Below are positions 53,253-62,062 of a DNA stretch of 64,000 nt, piece after piece. Every line of letters starts with the position of its first letter. Position 1 is the stretch's first letter. The notes beneath the pieces are model-generated. The model searched no databases. It was given only the letters and a program-made list of their open reading frames with translations, and was not told the origin of the DNA. This DNA is from Nocardioidaceae bacterium (GTDB lineage: Bacteria; Actinomycetota; Actinomycetes; Propionibacteriales; Nocardioidaceae). The translations under genes and the position numbers were made by a program. The stretch is taken from positions 372,001-436,000 of the forward strand of contig JAGIBL010000001.1 in the NCBI GenBank assembly GCA_017744365.1, written 5' to 3'.

Positions 53253-54608
53253 GTGCAAGAACCCGCTTCCCTTCCCGGCGTCCCGAGCCTGGCCGAGCTG
53301 CACGCGCGTGGTGCCGCTCAGCAGCCGACGTACCCGGACACCGCCGCGGTCGACGCCGCCGTGTCCCAGCTGCGCTCCTACCCGCCGCTGGTCTTTGCGG
53401 GCGAGTGCGACGAGCTGAAGGAGAAGCTGGCCGCGGTCGCCCGCGGCGAGGCCTTCCTGCTCCAGGGCGGCGACTGCGCGGAGACCTTCGCGGGCGTCAC
53501 CGCGGACAACATCCGCAACAAGCTGCGGGTGCTGCTGCAGATGGCGGTCGTGCTGACCTACGCGGCGTCGGTGCCGGTGGTCAAGCTCGGTCGCTTCGCC
53601 GGCCAGTACGCCAAGCCGCGCTCCTCGGACTTCGAGACCCGCGACGGCGTGACGCTGCCGGCGTACCGGGGCGACGCGGTCAACGGCTACGACTTCACCG
53701 CCGAGTCCCGGGTGCCCGACCCGCAGCGGCTCGTCGACGTCTACCACGCGTCCTCGGCGACGCTGAACCTCGTGCGCGCGTTCACCACCGGTGGCTATGC
53801 GGACCTGCGCCAGGTGCACGCCTGGAACACCGACTTCGTGCTCGGCTCGCCGGTGGGCAACCGCTACGAGGCGATGGCCAACGAGATCGACCGCGCGCTC
53901 ACCTTCATGCGCGCGATCGGCGCCGACCCCGACGAGTTCCACCGCGTCGAGATGCACTCCAGCCACGAAGCACTGGTGCTGGAGTACGAGCACGCGATGA
54001 CCCGTATCGACTCGCGCACCTCGCTGCCGTACGACGTCTCCGGGCACTTCGTCTGGATCGGGGAGCGCACCCGCCAGCTCGACGGCGCGCACGTCGAGCT
54101 GCTCAGCAAGATCCGCAACCCGATCGGCGTGAAGCTCGGCCCGACCACCTCCGCCGACGACGCCATCGCCCTCGCCGGCCGGCTCAACCCGGAGAACGAG
54201 GCCGGCCGGCTCACCTTCATCACCCGGATGGGTGCGGGCAAGATCAACGAGCTGCTGCCGCCGCTGGTGGAGAAGGTCGAGGCAGCGGGCGTCAAGGCGG
54301 CCTGGGTCTGCGACCCGATGCACGGCAACACCTACGAGGCGTCCTCGGGCTACAAGACCCGCCGCTTCGACGACGTGATCGCCGAGGTGCAGGGCTTCTT
54401 CGACGTGCACCGTGCGCTGGGTACCTGGCCCGGCGGTCTGCACGTCGAGCTCACCGGCGACGACGTGACCGAGTGCGTCGGCGGCGGTGAGGAGCTGGCC
54501 GAGATCGACCTGGGCTCGCGCTACGAGTCGGTCTGCGACCCCCGGCTGAACCGGGTGCAGTCCCTGGAGCTGGCGTTCTTGGTCGCCGAGATGCTGCGCA
54601 AGGCCTGA
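53253..54608 (+). CDS. aroG: DAHP synthase, class II
   Basis: This 451-residue enzyme makes 3-deoxy-D-arabino-heptulosonate 7-phosphate, the first shikimate intermediate. It is the plant-like class II form: YPPLVFAGECDELKEKL, LLQGGDCAETFAG, GRFAGQYAKPRSSD, HSSHEALVLEYEHAMTR and WVCDPMHGNTYEASSGYKTR. The gene starts with GTG behind a leaderless -10 box and is followed 3 bases later by threonine aldolase. A second, unrelated DAHP synthase lies 3 kb away. Confidence 0.95.
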   Translation: MQEPASLPGVPSLAELHARGAAQQPTYPDTAAVDAAVSQLRSYPPLVFAGECDELKEKLAAVARGEAFLLQGGDCAETFAGVTADNIRNKLRVLLQMAVVLTYAASVPVVKLGRFAGQYAKPRSSDFETRDGVTLPAYRGDAVNGYDFTAESRVPDPQRLVDVYHASSATLNLVRAFTTGGYADLRQVHAWNTDFVLGSPVGNRYEAMANEIDRALTFMRAIGADPDEFHRVEMHSSHEALVLEYEHAMTRIDSRTSLPYDVSGHFVWIGERTRQLDGAHVELLSKIRNPIGVKLGPTTSADDAIALAGRLNPENEAGRLTFITRMGAGKINELLPPLVEKVEAAGVKAAWVCDPMHGNTYEASSGYKTRRFDDVIAEVQGFFDVHRALGTWPGGLHVELTGDDVTECVGGGEELAEIDLGSRYESVCDPRLNRVQSLELAFLVAEMLRKA

Positions 54609-54611
54609 GCC

Positions 54612-55610
54612 TTGATCGACCTGCGCTCGGACACGCTGACCAAGCCGACCGCCGGCATGCGGCGAGCCATGGCCGCGGCCGAGGTCGGCGACGACGTGTA
54701 CGGCGAGGACCCGACCGTCACGGCGCTGGAGGAACGGGTCGCGGCCTTGTTCGGCAAGGAGGCGGCGGTGTTCACGCCGACCGGCTCGATGGCGAACGTG
54801 CTTGCGGTCGGCTCGCTGGTCGCCCCCGGCCAGGAGGTGCTCTGCGAGGCCCGCGCGCACATCGTCCGGGCCGAGCTGGGCGCGCACGGTGCGCTGACCG
54901 GCATCACCACGCGGACCTGGTCGCACCCCGACGGGCAGATCGACCTGCCCGCGATCCAGGGCATGTTCGCCCCCGACATGGGCATGTACTTCGTCCGCAC
55001 CGTCGCGGTCTCGGTGGAGAACACCCACAACTTCGCCGGCGGCTCGGTGCTCCCGCTCGAGGACCTGCAAGCGCTGCGGTCCTGGACCGACGAGGCCGGC
55101 ATCGCCGTGCACCTGGACGGTGCCCGGATCTGGAACGCGCACGTCGCCACCGGCACGGCCCTGGCCACGTACGGCGACGTCGCCGACGTGCTCGCGGTCT
55201 GCCTGTCCAAGGGCCTGGGTGCTCCGATCGGCTCGCTCATGGTCGGGTCCGCGGATGCCGTGACCGAGGCGCGCGTACGACGCAAGCGGCTCGGCGGGGG
55301 CATGCGCCAGGTGGGCGTGCTCGCCGCGGCCGGGCACTACGCGCTGGACCACCACGTCGAGCGGATGGCCGAGGACCACGAGAACGCCCGGCTGATCGCC
55401 GAGGCCTGCGGCGTCGACCCGGCGAGCGTGCCCACGAACATCGTCGTCGTGGACGTGCCCTCGGCGCCGGCGGTCGTCGCCGCCGCTGCCGAGCAGGGCG
55501 TCAAGGTCGGGGCGGTCGGCCCGCAGCGGGTCCGGCTGCTGACCCACCTGGACGTCACCCGCGAGGACGCCGAGCAGGCCGCGAAGGTGCTCGCCTCGAT
55601 CCTGGCCTGA
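54612..55610 (+). CDS. ltaE: Low-specificity L-threonine aldolase
   Basis: LtaE splits L-threonine and allo-threonine to glycine and acetaldehyde using PLP. The 332-residue fold-type I enzyme has [29 protein letters not shown], the [16 protein letters not shown] region, [10 protein letters not shown] and the PLP-binding Lys in [16 protein letters not shown] rare TTG start is needed for the conserved N-terminus (IDLRSDT). It is probably co-transcribed with the DAHP synthase gene. Confidence 0.93.
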   Translation: MIDLRSDTLTKPTAGMRRAMAAAEVGDDVYGEDPTVTALEERVAALFGKEAAVFTPTGSMANVLAVGSLVAPGQEVLCEARAHIVRAELGAHGALTGITTRTWSHPDGQIDLPAIQGMFAPDMGMYFVRTVAVSVENTHNFAGGSVLPLEDLQALRSWTDEAGIAVHLDGARIWNAHVATGTALATYGDVADVLAVCLSKGLGAPIGSLMVGSADAVTEARVRRKRLGGGMRQVGVLAAAGHYALDHHVERMAEDHENARLIAEACGVDPASVPTNIVVVDVPSAPAVVAAAAEQGVKVGAVGPQRVRLLTHLDVTREDAEQAAKVLASILA

Positions 55611-55651
55611 TCTGAGTAGCAGCACTCATGCCCGGGAGCGGGCCCGCGGCC

Positions 55652-55657
55652 TAGCCT
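55652..55657 (+). promoter_or_regulatory. -10 box, leaderless promoter
   Basis: TAGCCT lies 7 nt before ATG 55665. Confidence 0.6.
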
Positions 55658-55664
55658 CACGGAC

Positions 55665-56453
55665 ATGAAGTCTCCCTGGCTCGTCTCCGTCGTGATCGCC
55701 CTGGCGATGGGCGTTCTCGTGCTCGCGTCCGGGGGAGCGCGGGTGCTGAGCGACGCGTACCACTCGGCCGGCCTGTCCCTGCCGGGCAGCGCGCCTCGCG
55801 CGGACGAGACCGACCGCATCGCCGAGACCGTGGCCACCGCGGTCGGGTACCCGCGGCAGTCCTCGGCCGACGGATTCGCGCGCGCGGCGCAGGCGACCGC
55901 AGCGGCCCGGGACGGCCGGCTCGCGGTCGTCGAGTCGACCGCCCTGACGGCTCGTGACGCCTTGGACCCGCTGGCCCGCCTGGTGTTCCGGATCCACCTC
56001 GCCGGTACGGGTGACGGCTTCGGTGAGCAGCCCGAGGTGACCTACTGCTACCGGGCGGAGTTCAACCGGTACGGCGTCGTCGACGAGCCCGTGCGCGTCG
56101 ACTGCCCGCCCGGCGCGACGTCGGTCACCCCGCCGCCGGCACCCGCGCAGCGACGGGTCCCGGCCGGTGCCGACCGGGTCGTCGCCCGCGCGCTCGAGGC
56201 TGGGCATGTCGAGGCCCGGGTCACCACCGGCGTACGACGGCTGACCGCGGCCGCTGACCTGCCGCCGTCGGTCTCGGTCAACGCCGAGGGCACCGCCGTC
56301 GCGGTCAGCGCCCCGGGGACCTGCCTGCTCGGGCGCCGCACCGGCGGGAAGGTCGAGGTCTGGTACGTGCCGCCCGCGATGGCCCAGCCGGGGGAGCTCT
56401 CCTGCGACCCGGGCACCGCGCTCGCCGGCCTCGGGCAGCGCGCCCCGCACTGA
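55665..56453 (+). CDS. Secreted or membrane-anchored protein of unknown function
   Basis: The 262-residue protein has an N-terminal signal or anchor (residues 4-26: WLVSVVIALAMGVLVLAS). The exported part has a helical stretch (DRIAETVATAVGYPRQSSAD), a beta-rich portion with single cysteines in EVTYCYRAEFNRYG and VRVDCPPG, a PPPAPA linker and a second alpha/beta portion with GTCLLGRR and ELSCDPG. I do not recognise it. The leaderless -10 fixes the ATG. Confidence 0.75.
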   Translation: MKSPWLVSVVIALAMGVLVLASGGARVLSDAYHSAGLSLPGSAPRADETDRIAETVATAVGYPRQSSADGFARAAQATAAARDGRLAVVESTALTARDALDPLARLVFRIHLAGTGDGFGEQPEVTYCYRAEFNRYGVVDEPVRVDCPPGATSVTPPPAPAQRRVPAGADRVVARALEAGHVEARVTTGVRRLTAAADLPPSVSVNAEGTAVAVSAPGTCLLGRRTGGKVEVWYVPPAMAQPGELSCDPGTALAGLGQRAPH

Positions 56454-56454
56454 C

Positions 56455-56928
56455 TCAGGGACGACGGGTCTCGTCAGGCAGGTCGAGGGTGGCGATGAAT
56501 TCGGCCGCATTGCGGGCGCCCTCGTCGCGCGCCGCCGCCAGCCGCTCGCGCCGCTGCTGAGCCTGACGTCTCCGCGACGGAATCGTCGTGAAGCCGAGCA
56601 GGGCGGCCGTTAGGCCGGCGGCGAACCAGAGCACGCGGGACGGAGATCCGAATCCGTCATCGATGTTCCACGAGTAGAGCGCGACGAGACCCGCGACGAC
56701 CACGATCTGCACACCCACGAACCCCGCTGCCGTGCCGAGAGCGAATCCAAGCATCTGGGGGATCGGATGGCCGGACAGCCGCGCGGCGAGACCGGCGCAT
56801 GGCATCGCCAGTGCGATCCACATCATGTCGCGATCCGCCGCGGGCCAGACCTCGCGGATCACGGTCCAGGCGAGCACCGTGGGCGTGCCTAGGAGCACGA
56901 GGTACACGAGGAACCGCAGCACACGCAC
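56455..56928 (-). CDS. Small membrane protein of unknown function
   Basis: The 157-residue protein has four predicted membrane helices (about 5-24, 36-50, 57-83, 98-115) and a charged cytoplasmic tail (SRRRQAQQRRERLAAARDEG). It starts with GTG. Base composition in this gene is a little less GC-biased than in its neighbours. It ends 1 base from the convergent secreted-protein gene. No family recognised. Confidence 0.7.
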   Translation of the reverse strand: MRVLRFLVYLVLLGTPTVLAWTVIREVWPAADRDMMWIALAMPCAGLAARLSGHPIPQMLGFALGTAAGFVGVQIVVVAGLVALYSWNIDDGFGSPSRVLWFAAGLTAALLGFTTIPSRRRQAQQRRERLAAARDEGARNAAEFIATLDLPDETRRP

Positions 56929-56974
56929 CCGAGGAGTCTCTCAGGACCCGAGCCGGGCCGCCGATCAGGTTCTC

Positions 56975-57214
56975 GTGATCCTCAAGGCCTCGGGTGCGCT
57001 CGTCTGCGTCGTCACGCTGCTCGCCGCGCCCGCGCTCGCGGACGGTTCCGGACGGACGCCGGACGAGAAGGTCCCGCACCCCGCCAAGCCCTGCAAGCTG
57101 CTGCCGCCCTCGGCCCAGCCGAAGCAGGCGCCGCGCGCGGCCCGGCGGGACGACCCAGCGGACGGGACGCTGGTGGTCACGATCCCGCGCACCACCTGCA
57201 ACGCGGGCCGCTGA
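56975..57214 (+). CDS. Small secreted protein, 79 residues
   Basis: GTG 56975 opens a protein with a signal peptide (ILKASGALVCVVTLLAAPAL, cleavage near ALA-DG). A short Pro/Lys-rich mature part with two Cys (KPCKLLPP, RTTCNAGR) and an internal TLVVTIPR strand follows. The coding frame continues upstream, but the signal peptide marks the real start. It is divergent from the small membrane protein. Function unknown; the gene call itself is moderately sure. Confidence 0.55.
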   Translation: MILKASGALVCVVTLLAAPALADGSGRTPDEKVPHPAKPCKLLPPSAQPKQAPRAARRDDPADGTLVVTIPRTTCNAGR

Positions 57215-57229
57215 CCTCAGCCGCTGACC

Positions 57230-58276
57230 TCAGCCGCGGATGCGCTCCAGCGCGTCCACCCGGCCCAGCACCGGCGGCAGCTGCCGTACCGCCTGGGCCA
57301 GCGCCCGCAGCTCGGTGCCCAGCAGGGCCTGGGGGCCGTCGCAGAGCGCGTGCTCGGGGTCCGGGTGCACGTCGACGATGATGCCGTCGGCACCGACGCC
57401 GATCGCGGCCCGCGACAGCGGCACCACGAGGTCCTTGCGCCCGCCTGCGTGCGAGGGATCCACGATGACCGGCAGGTGGCTCCATGCCTGCACCACCGGG
57501 ACCGCGGAGATGTCCAGGGTGTTGCGGGTGGTCGGCTCGAAGGTGCGGATGCCGCGCTCGCAGAGCACCACGTCGAGGTTGCCGCGCTGGGCGACGTACT
57601 CGGCGGCCATCAGCCACTCCTCGATGGTGGCGGTCATCCCGCGCTTGAGCAGCACCGGCTTGCCGGCGTCGCCGACGGCCTGCAGCAGCCCGAAGTTCGC
57701 CATGTTCCGGGTTCCGACCTGGAGCATGTCTGCGTGCTCGGCGACCACGGCGACGTCGCGGGCGTCGACGATCTCGGTGACGATCGGCAGCCCGGTGGTC
57801 TCACGGACGTCGGCGAGGATCTCCAGGCCTTTCACGCCCAGTCCCTGGAACGCGTACGGCGAGGTCCGCGGCTTGAACGCACCGCCGCGCAGCAGGGTCG
57901 CGCCGGCGGCCTTGGCCATCTCGGCCGCCTCCAGCGTCTGGCTCGCCGTCTCGACCGCGCACGGGCCGGCGATGAAGGTGAACGTCTCCGGGCCGATCGG
58001 GACCTTGTTCCCTGCCGGGCCGACCCACACCGTGGACCGGTCGGGGTGGTGCTGGCGGCTGACCAGCTTGAAGGGGTCGGAGATGCGGTGCACGTTCGCG
58101 ACGCCCGGCATGCTGCGCAGGTTCAGGCCGTGGAAGGAGTCGATGTCGCCGACCAGGCCGATGATGGTGCGCACCACGCCGCGGCTCACGAACGCCTGAC
58201 CTCCGACGCTCTCCACCCGTTCGGTGACGTGCGCGATCTGCTCCTCGGTGGCGTCGGACGCCATCACCACGACCAT
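57230..58276 (-). CDS. aroF: DAHP synthase, class I beta (AroF/KdsA type)
   Basis: The 348-residue protein has an N-terminal ferredoxin-like regulatory domain (MVVVMASDATEEQIAHVTER to about residue 70) and a TIM barrel with FIAGPCAVETASQTLEAA, LLRGGAFKPRTSPYAFQG, QVGTRNMANFGLLQAV, LLKRGMTATIEEWL and PVIVDPSHAGGRKDLV. These are marks of the Thermotoga/Bacillus-type DAHP synthase fused to an ACT-like allosteric domain. It makes the same product as the class II enzyme encoded at 53253. TACCCT lies 6 nt before the ATG. Confidence 0.93.
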   Translation of the reverse strand: MVVVMASDATEEQIAHVTERVESVGGQAFVSRGVVRTIIGLVGDIDSFHGLNLRSMPGVANVHRISDPFKLVSRQHHPDRSTVWVGPAGNKVPIGPETFTFIAGPCAVETASQTLEAAEMAKAAGATLLRGGAFKPRTSPYAFQGLGVKGLEILADVRETTGLPIVTEIVDARDVAVVAEHADMLQVGTRNMANFGLLQAVGDAGKPVLLKRGMTATIEEWLMAAEYVAQRGNLDVVLCERGIRTFEPTTRNTLDISAVPVVQAWSHLPVIVDPSHAGGRKDLVVPLSRAAIGVGADGIIVDVHPDPEHALCDGPQALLGTELRALAQAVRQLPPVLGRVDALERIRG

Positions 58277-58282
58277 GATCCG

Positions 58283-58288
58283 AGGGTA
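58283..58288 (-). promoter_or_regulatory. -10 box, leaderless promoter of the class I DAHP synthase
   Basis: TACCCT on the minus strand lies 6 nt before ATG 58276. Confidence 0.55.
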
Positions 58289-58338
58289 GGGCGCGACGTC
58301 CAGCAGGTGGACCAGCTATCCGGCCCGCGAGACGGCCG

Positions 58339-58791
58339 CTAGTCGCAGTGCAGCTCGGTCGTGGAGGTGCCGTCCGTGAACGAGCAGTTGTCGAACTGTG
58401 AGGCCACCAGCCCGCCGATCGCGAAGATGGCGATCACCAGCACCACCGCGAGCACGGTGAGCACCGTGCTGATGATGCCGAGGATGTAGCCGGCCTGCGC
58501 GGTGCCGCGACCGCCGAGCCGGCCCTGGGAGGCATCGATCTCGCGCATCGCGTTGCGGCCGATGATCCAGGCGGCGATGCCGGCGGGCTGGCACATCACC
58601 AGGCTGACGATGCCGATGATGAGCGCCGTGGTCGCGCTGCTCGGGGTCGGCGGCGCCGGCTGGTAGTAGCCGGGCGGTGCCTGGTAGTAGCCCGGCGGAG
58701 GCGTCCCGTACGGCGGCTGCCCGGGCTGCTGCGGCGGCTGCTGCGGCGGCTGCTGCTGCGGATCGCCCTGCGGTGGCTGCTGCTCGCTCAT
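58339..58791 (-). CDS. DUF4190-domain membrane protein
   Basis: The 150-residue protein has a Pro/Gln/Tyr-rich cytoplasmic tail (QQQPPQQPPQQPG, YYQAPPGYYQPA) of about 55 residues, then the DUF4190 unit: helix ALIIGIVSLVMCQPAGIAAWI, IGRNAMREIDASQ, a GRGTAQAGYILG hairpin and a second helix. A short exported tail with two cysteines (NCSFTDG, ELHCD) ends it. A CATACT box 7 nt before ATG 58791 supports the start; the longer open frame is a shadow. Function unknown. Confidence 0.85.
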   Translation of the reverse strand: MSEQQPPQGDPQQQPPQQPPQQPGQPPYGTPPPGYYQAPPGYYQPAPPTPSSATTALIIGIVSLVMCQPAGIAAWIIGRNAMREIDASQGRLGGRGTAQAGYILGIISTVLTVLAVVLVIAIFAIGGLVASQFDNCSFTDGTSTTELHCD

Positions 58792-58832
58792 GCCCGGGAG
58801 TATGGCAGCGCGGCCAGCCCGGGGGAGGGGAG

Positions 58833-59300
58833 TCAGCGGACCCGGTGGGGCCGGCGCAGCTCGCCCGGCAGGTACGCGGCCCCGGCGGCGACGGTCCCGG
58901 CGATGTCGGCGGGGTTGGAGAACGCGCACCGCTGCAGGGAGAGGCAGCCGCAGCCGATGCACGAGTCCAGCCCGTCGCGCAGCCGCTCCAGCGCGGCGAT
59001 GCGCTCGTCGAGACGGCCGCGCCAGTGCCGGGAGATCCGCTGCCAGTCGGCCTTGGTGGGGGTCCGGTTGCTCGGCAGCTGCGCCAGCTCCTCGCGGATC
59101 TCGGCGAGGGTCAGCCCCACGTTGCTGGCGGCCCGGATGAAGGCGAGCCGGCGCAGCACGCTGCGCTCGTAGCTGCGGCGCCCGCCGGCCGAGCGACCGG
59201 CCTCGATCAGGCCCTGGTCCTCGTAGAAGCGCAGTGCCGAGGCGGCGTACCCGCTGCGCCGGGCGACCTCGCTCACCGAGAGCACGTCGTGACGGTCCAC
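58833..59300 (-). CDS. soxR: SoxR-type redox-sensing MerR regulator
   Basis: The 155-residue protein is SoxR: a MerR DNA-binding domain (LSVSEVARRSGYAASALRFYEDQGLI, quoted here as LSVSEVARRSG and SALRFYEDQGLI), a dimerisation helix, and the [2Fe-2S] cluster CIGCGCLSLQRC near the C-terminus. In actinobacteria it senses redox-active compounds and switches on nearby oxidoreductase or export genes. GTG 59300 keeps the conserved N-terminus and leaves the operator outside the gene. The divergent SDR is the obvious target. Confidence 0.94.
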   Translation of the reverse strand: MDRHDVLSVSEVARRSGYAASALRFYEDQGLIEAGRSAGGRRSYERSVLRRLAFIRAASNVGLTLAEIREELAQLPSNRTPTKADWQRISRHWRGRLDERIAALERLRDGLDSCIGCGCLSLQRCAFSNPADIAGTVAAGAAYLPGELRRPHRVR

Positions 59301-59311
59301 CGAAAAGCCCC

Positions 59312-59342
59312 TTGACCTCAAGTTCACTTGAACTTGAAGGAT
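59312..59342 (+). promoter_or_regulatory. SoxR operator and 19-bp-spaced promoter
   Basis: CAAGTTCACTTGAACTTG (59319-59336) is a palindrome with perfect 8-bp arms, close to the SoxR box. It sits between TTGACC (59312-59317) and AAGGAT (59337-59342), the long 19-bp spacing that MerR-family activators need. Confidence 0.7.
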
Positions 59343-59377
59343 GGCACGACCGGAACGATCCCTCAAGGAGAACCACG

Positions 59378-60100
59378 ATGCCTCTCGCCCTCGTCACCGG
59401 CGGCTCCGCCGGACTGGGCCGCGCCCTCGCCCACGGACTCGCCGACGCCGGCTGGACGGTGATCGCCGACGGCCGCGACGCCGACCGGCTCGCCGCCGCG
59501 GCCGACCGCCCCGGGATCGTCGCGATCCCCGGCGACGTCAGCGACACCGACCACCGCGCCGCCCTGGTCGCAGCGGTCCGCGAGCGCGGCCCGCTGGACC
59601 TGCTCGTGCACAACGCCAGCACGCTGGGCCCGCTGCGCGGCGACACCCGTCTGCCCCGGCTGGCCGACGTCACCGTCGACGACCTGCAGCACGTCTGGCG
59701 GCACAACCTCGGCGCCCCGCTGGTGCTGACGACCCAGCTGCTGCCCGACCTGCGCGCGGCCGGCGGCATCCTGCTCGCGATCTCCTCGGACGCCGCCGTC
59801 GAGCACTACGAGGGCTGGGGCCTGTACGGCGCCTCCAAGGCCGGCCTCGACCACATCGCGCTCACCTTCGCGGCCGAGAACCCCGAGATCACGTCGTACG
59901 CGGTCGACCCCGGCGACATGCGCACCCAGATGCACGCGGACGCCTTCCCCGGCGAGGACATCTCCGACCGGCCGCTCCCGGAGTCGGTGGTGCCGCACCT
60001 GCTCGCCCTGCTCGCCGAGCGGCCCGCCTCGGGACGGTACCGGGCGCGCGAGTTCTCGCTGCGGGCCGACATCGTCCGGGCGCTGCAGGGCGTGGTCTGA
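59378..60100 (+). CDS. Short-chain dehydrogenase/reductase, likely SoxR target
   Basis: The 240-residue SDR has TGGSAGLGRAL (cofactor glycine motif), ADGRDADRL for NADP-type recognition, NAST, SSDAAVEHYEGWGLYGASKAG with the catalytic Tyr and Lys (given in parts: AISSDAAVEHYEGW, LYGASKAG) and DPGDMRTQM. AAGGAG lies 8 nt before ATG. Position behind the SoxR box implies induction by redox-cycling compounds. It is one base from the QueA-like gene, so the two should form an operon. Confidence 0.9.
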   Translation: MPLALVTGGSAGLGRALAHGLADAGWTVIADGRDADRLAAAADRPGIVAIPGDVSDTDHRAALVAAVRERGPLDLLVHNASTLGPLRGDTRLPRLADVTVDDLQHVWRHNLGAPLVLTTQLLPDLRAAGGILLAISSDAAVEHYEGWGLYGASKAGLDHIALTFAAENPEITSYAVDPGDMRTQMHADAFPGEDISDRPLPESVVPHLLALLAERPASGRYRAREFSLRADIVRALQGVV

Positions 60101-60101
60101 C

Positions 60102-61154
60102 ATGCGCCTGATCGAGGAGCGCCCCGTGACCGTGTTCCCGGCGCCGCGCGAGACCACGGCACCGGCGCCCGCCGAGGCACGCGGGCTCGAGCGCGACCAG
60201 GTCCGGCTGCTCGTGGCCCGGCCCGACGGCGTCACCCACGCCCGGTTCCGGGACCTCGCCGACCACCTGGAGGCCGGCGACCTGGTCGTCGTCAACGACT
60301 CCGCGACCGTCGCCGGCGAGCTCGACGCCGCGGGCCCGTACGGCGCCGCGGTGCTGCACCTGGCCACCCCGCTGGACGACGGCTCCTGGGTGGTCGAGGT
60401 GCGCACCGCTCCCGACGGCGCCCGGGCCGTGCTCGACGCGGCGTCCGGGGCGGTCTTCGCGGCCGGTGCGGTCGAGGTGCGGCTGCTCGAGCCGTACCCG
60501 CGCTCCGGATCGTCGCCGACCGGTGCGGGCAACCGGCTCTGGCGGGCGGCGGTGACCGGCCCGCTCGAGGCGCGGCTGTCGTCGTACGGGCGGCCGATCG
60601 GGTACGGCTACCTGCCGCGGCGCTACCCGCTGGAGGCGTACCAGACGATCTTCTCGACGCGTCCCGGGAGCGCCGAGATGCCGTCGGCCGCGCGGCCGTT
60701 CACGCCGTCGCTGGTGACCCGGCTGGTGAGCAAGGGGGTGGCGGTCGCCCCGGTGACGCTCCACACCGGCGTCTCCTCGCAGGAGGCCGGCGAGGCTCCG
60801 CAGCCCGAGCGGTTCGCGGTGCCGGAGACGACCGCGCGGCTGGTGAACGCGGTCCGGGCCGGCGGCGGCCGGGTGGTCGCGGTCGGGACCACCGTCACCA
60901 GGGCCCTGGAGTCCGCGGTCGAGCGTGATGTCGTCGTCGCCACGCGGGGCTGGACCGAGCGGGTGGTCACGCCGGCCGACCCGCCACGCGTGGTGACCGG
61001 CCTGGTCACCGGCTGGCACGACCCGCAGGCCTCGCACCTGCTCCTGGTCGAGGCGGTCGCGGGCCGGGAGCTCAGCCAGCGCGCGTACGACGCCGCGGTG
61101 GCCGGCGGCTACCTGTGGCACGAGTTCGGCGACGCCGCCCTGCTGCTGCCATGA
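60102..61154 (+). CDS. QueA-like S-adenosylmethionine:tRNA ribosyltransferase-isomerase
   Basis: The 350-residue protein belongs to the QueA family: LEAGDLVVVNDSATV, YGRPIGYGYLPRRYPLEAYQTIF, PGSAEMPSAARPFTPSLV, VTLHTGVSSQEAGE and VVAVGTTVTRALES are family motifs. QueA makes epoxyqueuosine in tRNA. No other queuosine gene is in the window, and many actinobacteria carry QueA-like proteins without the full pathway, so the substrate may differ. It shares an operon with the SoxR-linked SDR. Confidence 0.85.
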   Translation: MRLIEERPVTVFPAPRETTAPAPAEARGLERDQVRLLVARPDGVTHARFRDLADHLEAGDLVVVNDSATVAGELDAAGPYGAAVLHLATPLDDGSWVVEVRTAPDGARAVLDAASGAVFAAGAVEVRLLEPYPRSGSSPTGAGNRLWRAAVTGPLEARLSSYGRPIGYGYLPRRYPLEAYQTIFSTRPGSAEMPSAARPFTPSLVTRLVSKGVAVAPVTLHTGVSSQEAGEAPQPERFAVPETTARLVNAVRAGGGRVVAVGTTVTRALESAVERDVVVATRGWTERVVTPADPPRVVTGLVTGWHDPQASHLLLVEAVAGRELSQRAYDAAVAGGYLWHEFGDAALLLP

Positions 61155-61156
61155 GG

Positions 61157-62062
61157 TCACACCGCGATGTGCTGCACTTCCCCCTCGATCTTGCGCCGGG
61201 GGACCAGCTCGACGATCAGCATCGCGGCCAGCACCATCCCGCCGCCCAGCAGCATCCGGGCGGTCACCGACTCGCCGCCGAGGAGCACGGCGAACAGCGC
61301 GGCGAAGACGGGCTCCATGCTCATGATGATGGCGCTGCGGGTCGGGGGCAGGTGGGCCTGCGCCCAGGTCTGCCCGAGCAGCGCCGCAGCCCCGGCGAAC
61401 AGGGCCATGTAGACCACCGCGAGCCAGTCGCCGCCGCCCTCGGGTAGCACGATCCCGCCCGGCGCGGCGGCGACCAGGCAGATCGCGCTGATCGTCACGC
61501 ACTGCAGGATGGACATGCCGATCGCGTCCGACGGCTTCGACCAGGCGCCCAGCCCGACGATGTGCAGCGCGTAGATCACCGCGGCGAGCAACGTCAGGCC
61601 CTCGCCGTACCCGACGGAGAAGCCGCGCAGGCTCAGAACCGCGAGCCCGCCGAGGGCGATCAGCACGGCGGCCCAGGTCAGCGCGGTGATCCGGGTGCGC
61701 AGGATCGCCGCGGCGAGCAGCGGGGTGAAGACGACGTACATGCCGGTCACGAACCCCGAGACGCTGGCCGCCGTGTGCGCCAGGCCGATGGTCTGCAGGA
61801 TCTGCGCACCGCCGTACAGGGCGCCGAGGACCAGCGCCTTGCGCCGGACGTCGGGGGAGAGCCGCGCGATCGCCCGGGGCGCGATCAGCAGCATCGCCGC
61901 GCTCGCCACGGTGAACCGCACCGCGAGGAAGTCGATCGCCGGCACCCGGTCGAGCAGGTCGTGGATGAGGAAGAACGTCGAGCCCCAGCAGGCCGTCATC
62001 GCGAGCAGGGTCAGCGTGGCCAGCAGCGGGACGAGTCGCTGGCGGCGGTCCGGAGCGCTCAC
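61157..62062 (-). CDS. EamA/DMT-family transporter
   Basis: The 301-residue membrane protein has ten helices in two EamA repeats (WGSTFFLIHDLLDRVPAIDF in the first, LFAGAAALLGQTWAQAHLPP in the second). Its start overlaps the nfo stop by four bases. It is convergent to the QueA-like gene with a 2-base gap. Substrate unknown. Confidence 0.88.
   Translation of the reverse strand: MSAPDRRQRLVPLLATLTLLAMTACWGSTFFLIHDLLDRVPAIDFLAVRFTVASAAMLLIAPRAIARLSPDVRRKALVLGALYGGAQILQTIGLAHTAASVSGFVTGMYVVFTPLLAAAILRTRITALTWAAVLIALGGLAVLSLRGFSVGYGEGLTLLAAVIYALHIVGLGAWSKPSDAIGMSILQCVTISAICLVAAAPGGIVLPEGGGDWLAVVYMALFAGAAALLGQTWAQAHLPPTRSAIIMSMEPVFAALFAVLLGGESVTARMLLGGGMVLAAMLIVELVPRRKIEGEVQHIAV

Noticed and set aside
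53178-55625. 815-codon minus-strand frame over the class II DAHP synthase and threonine aldolase
   Set aside because: Shadow frame; both plus-strand genes are well conserved.
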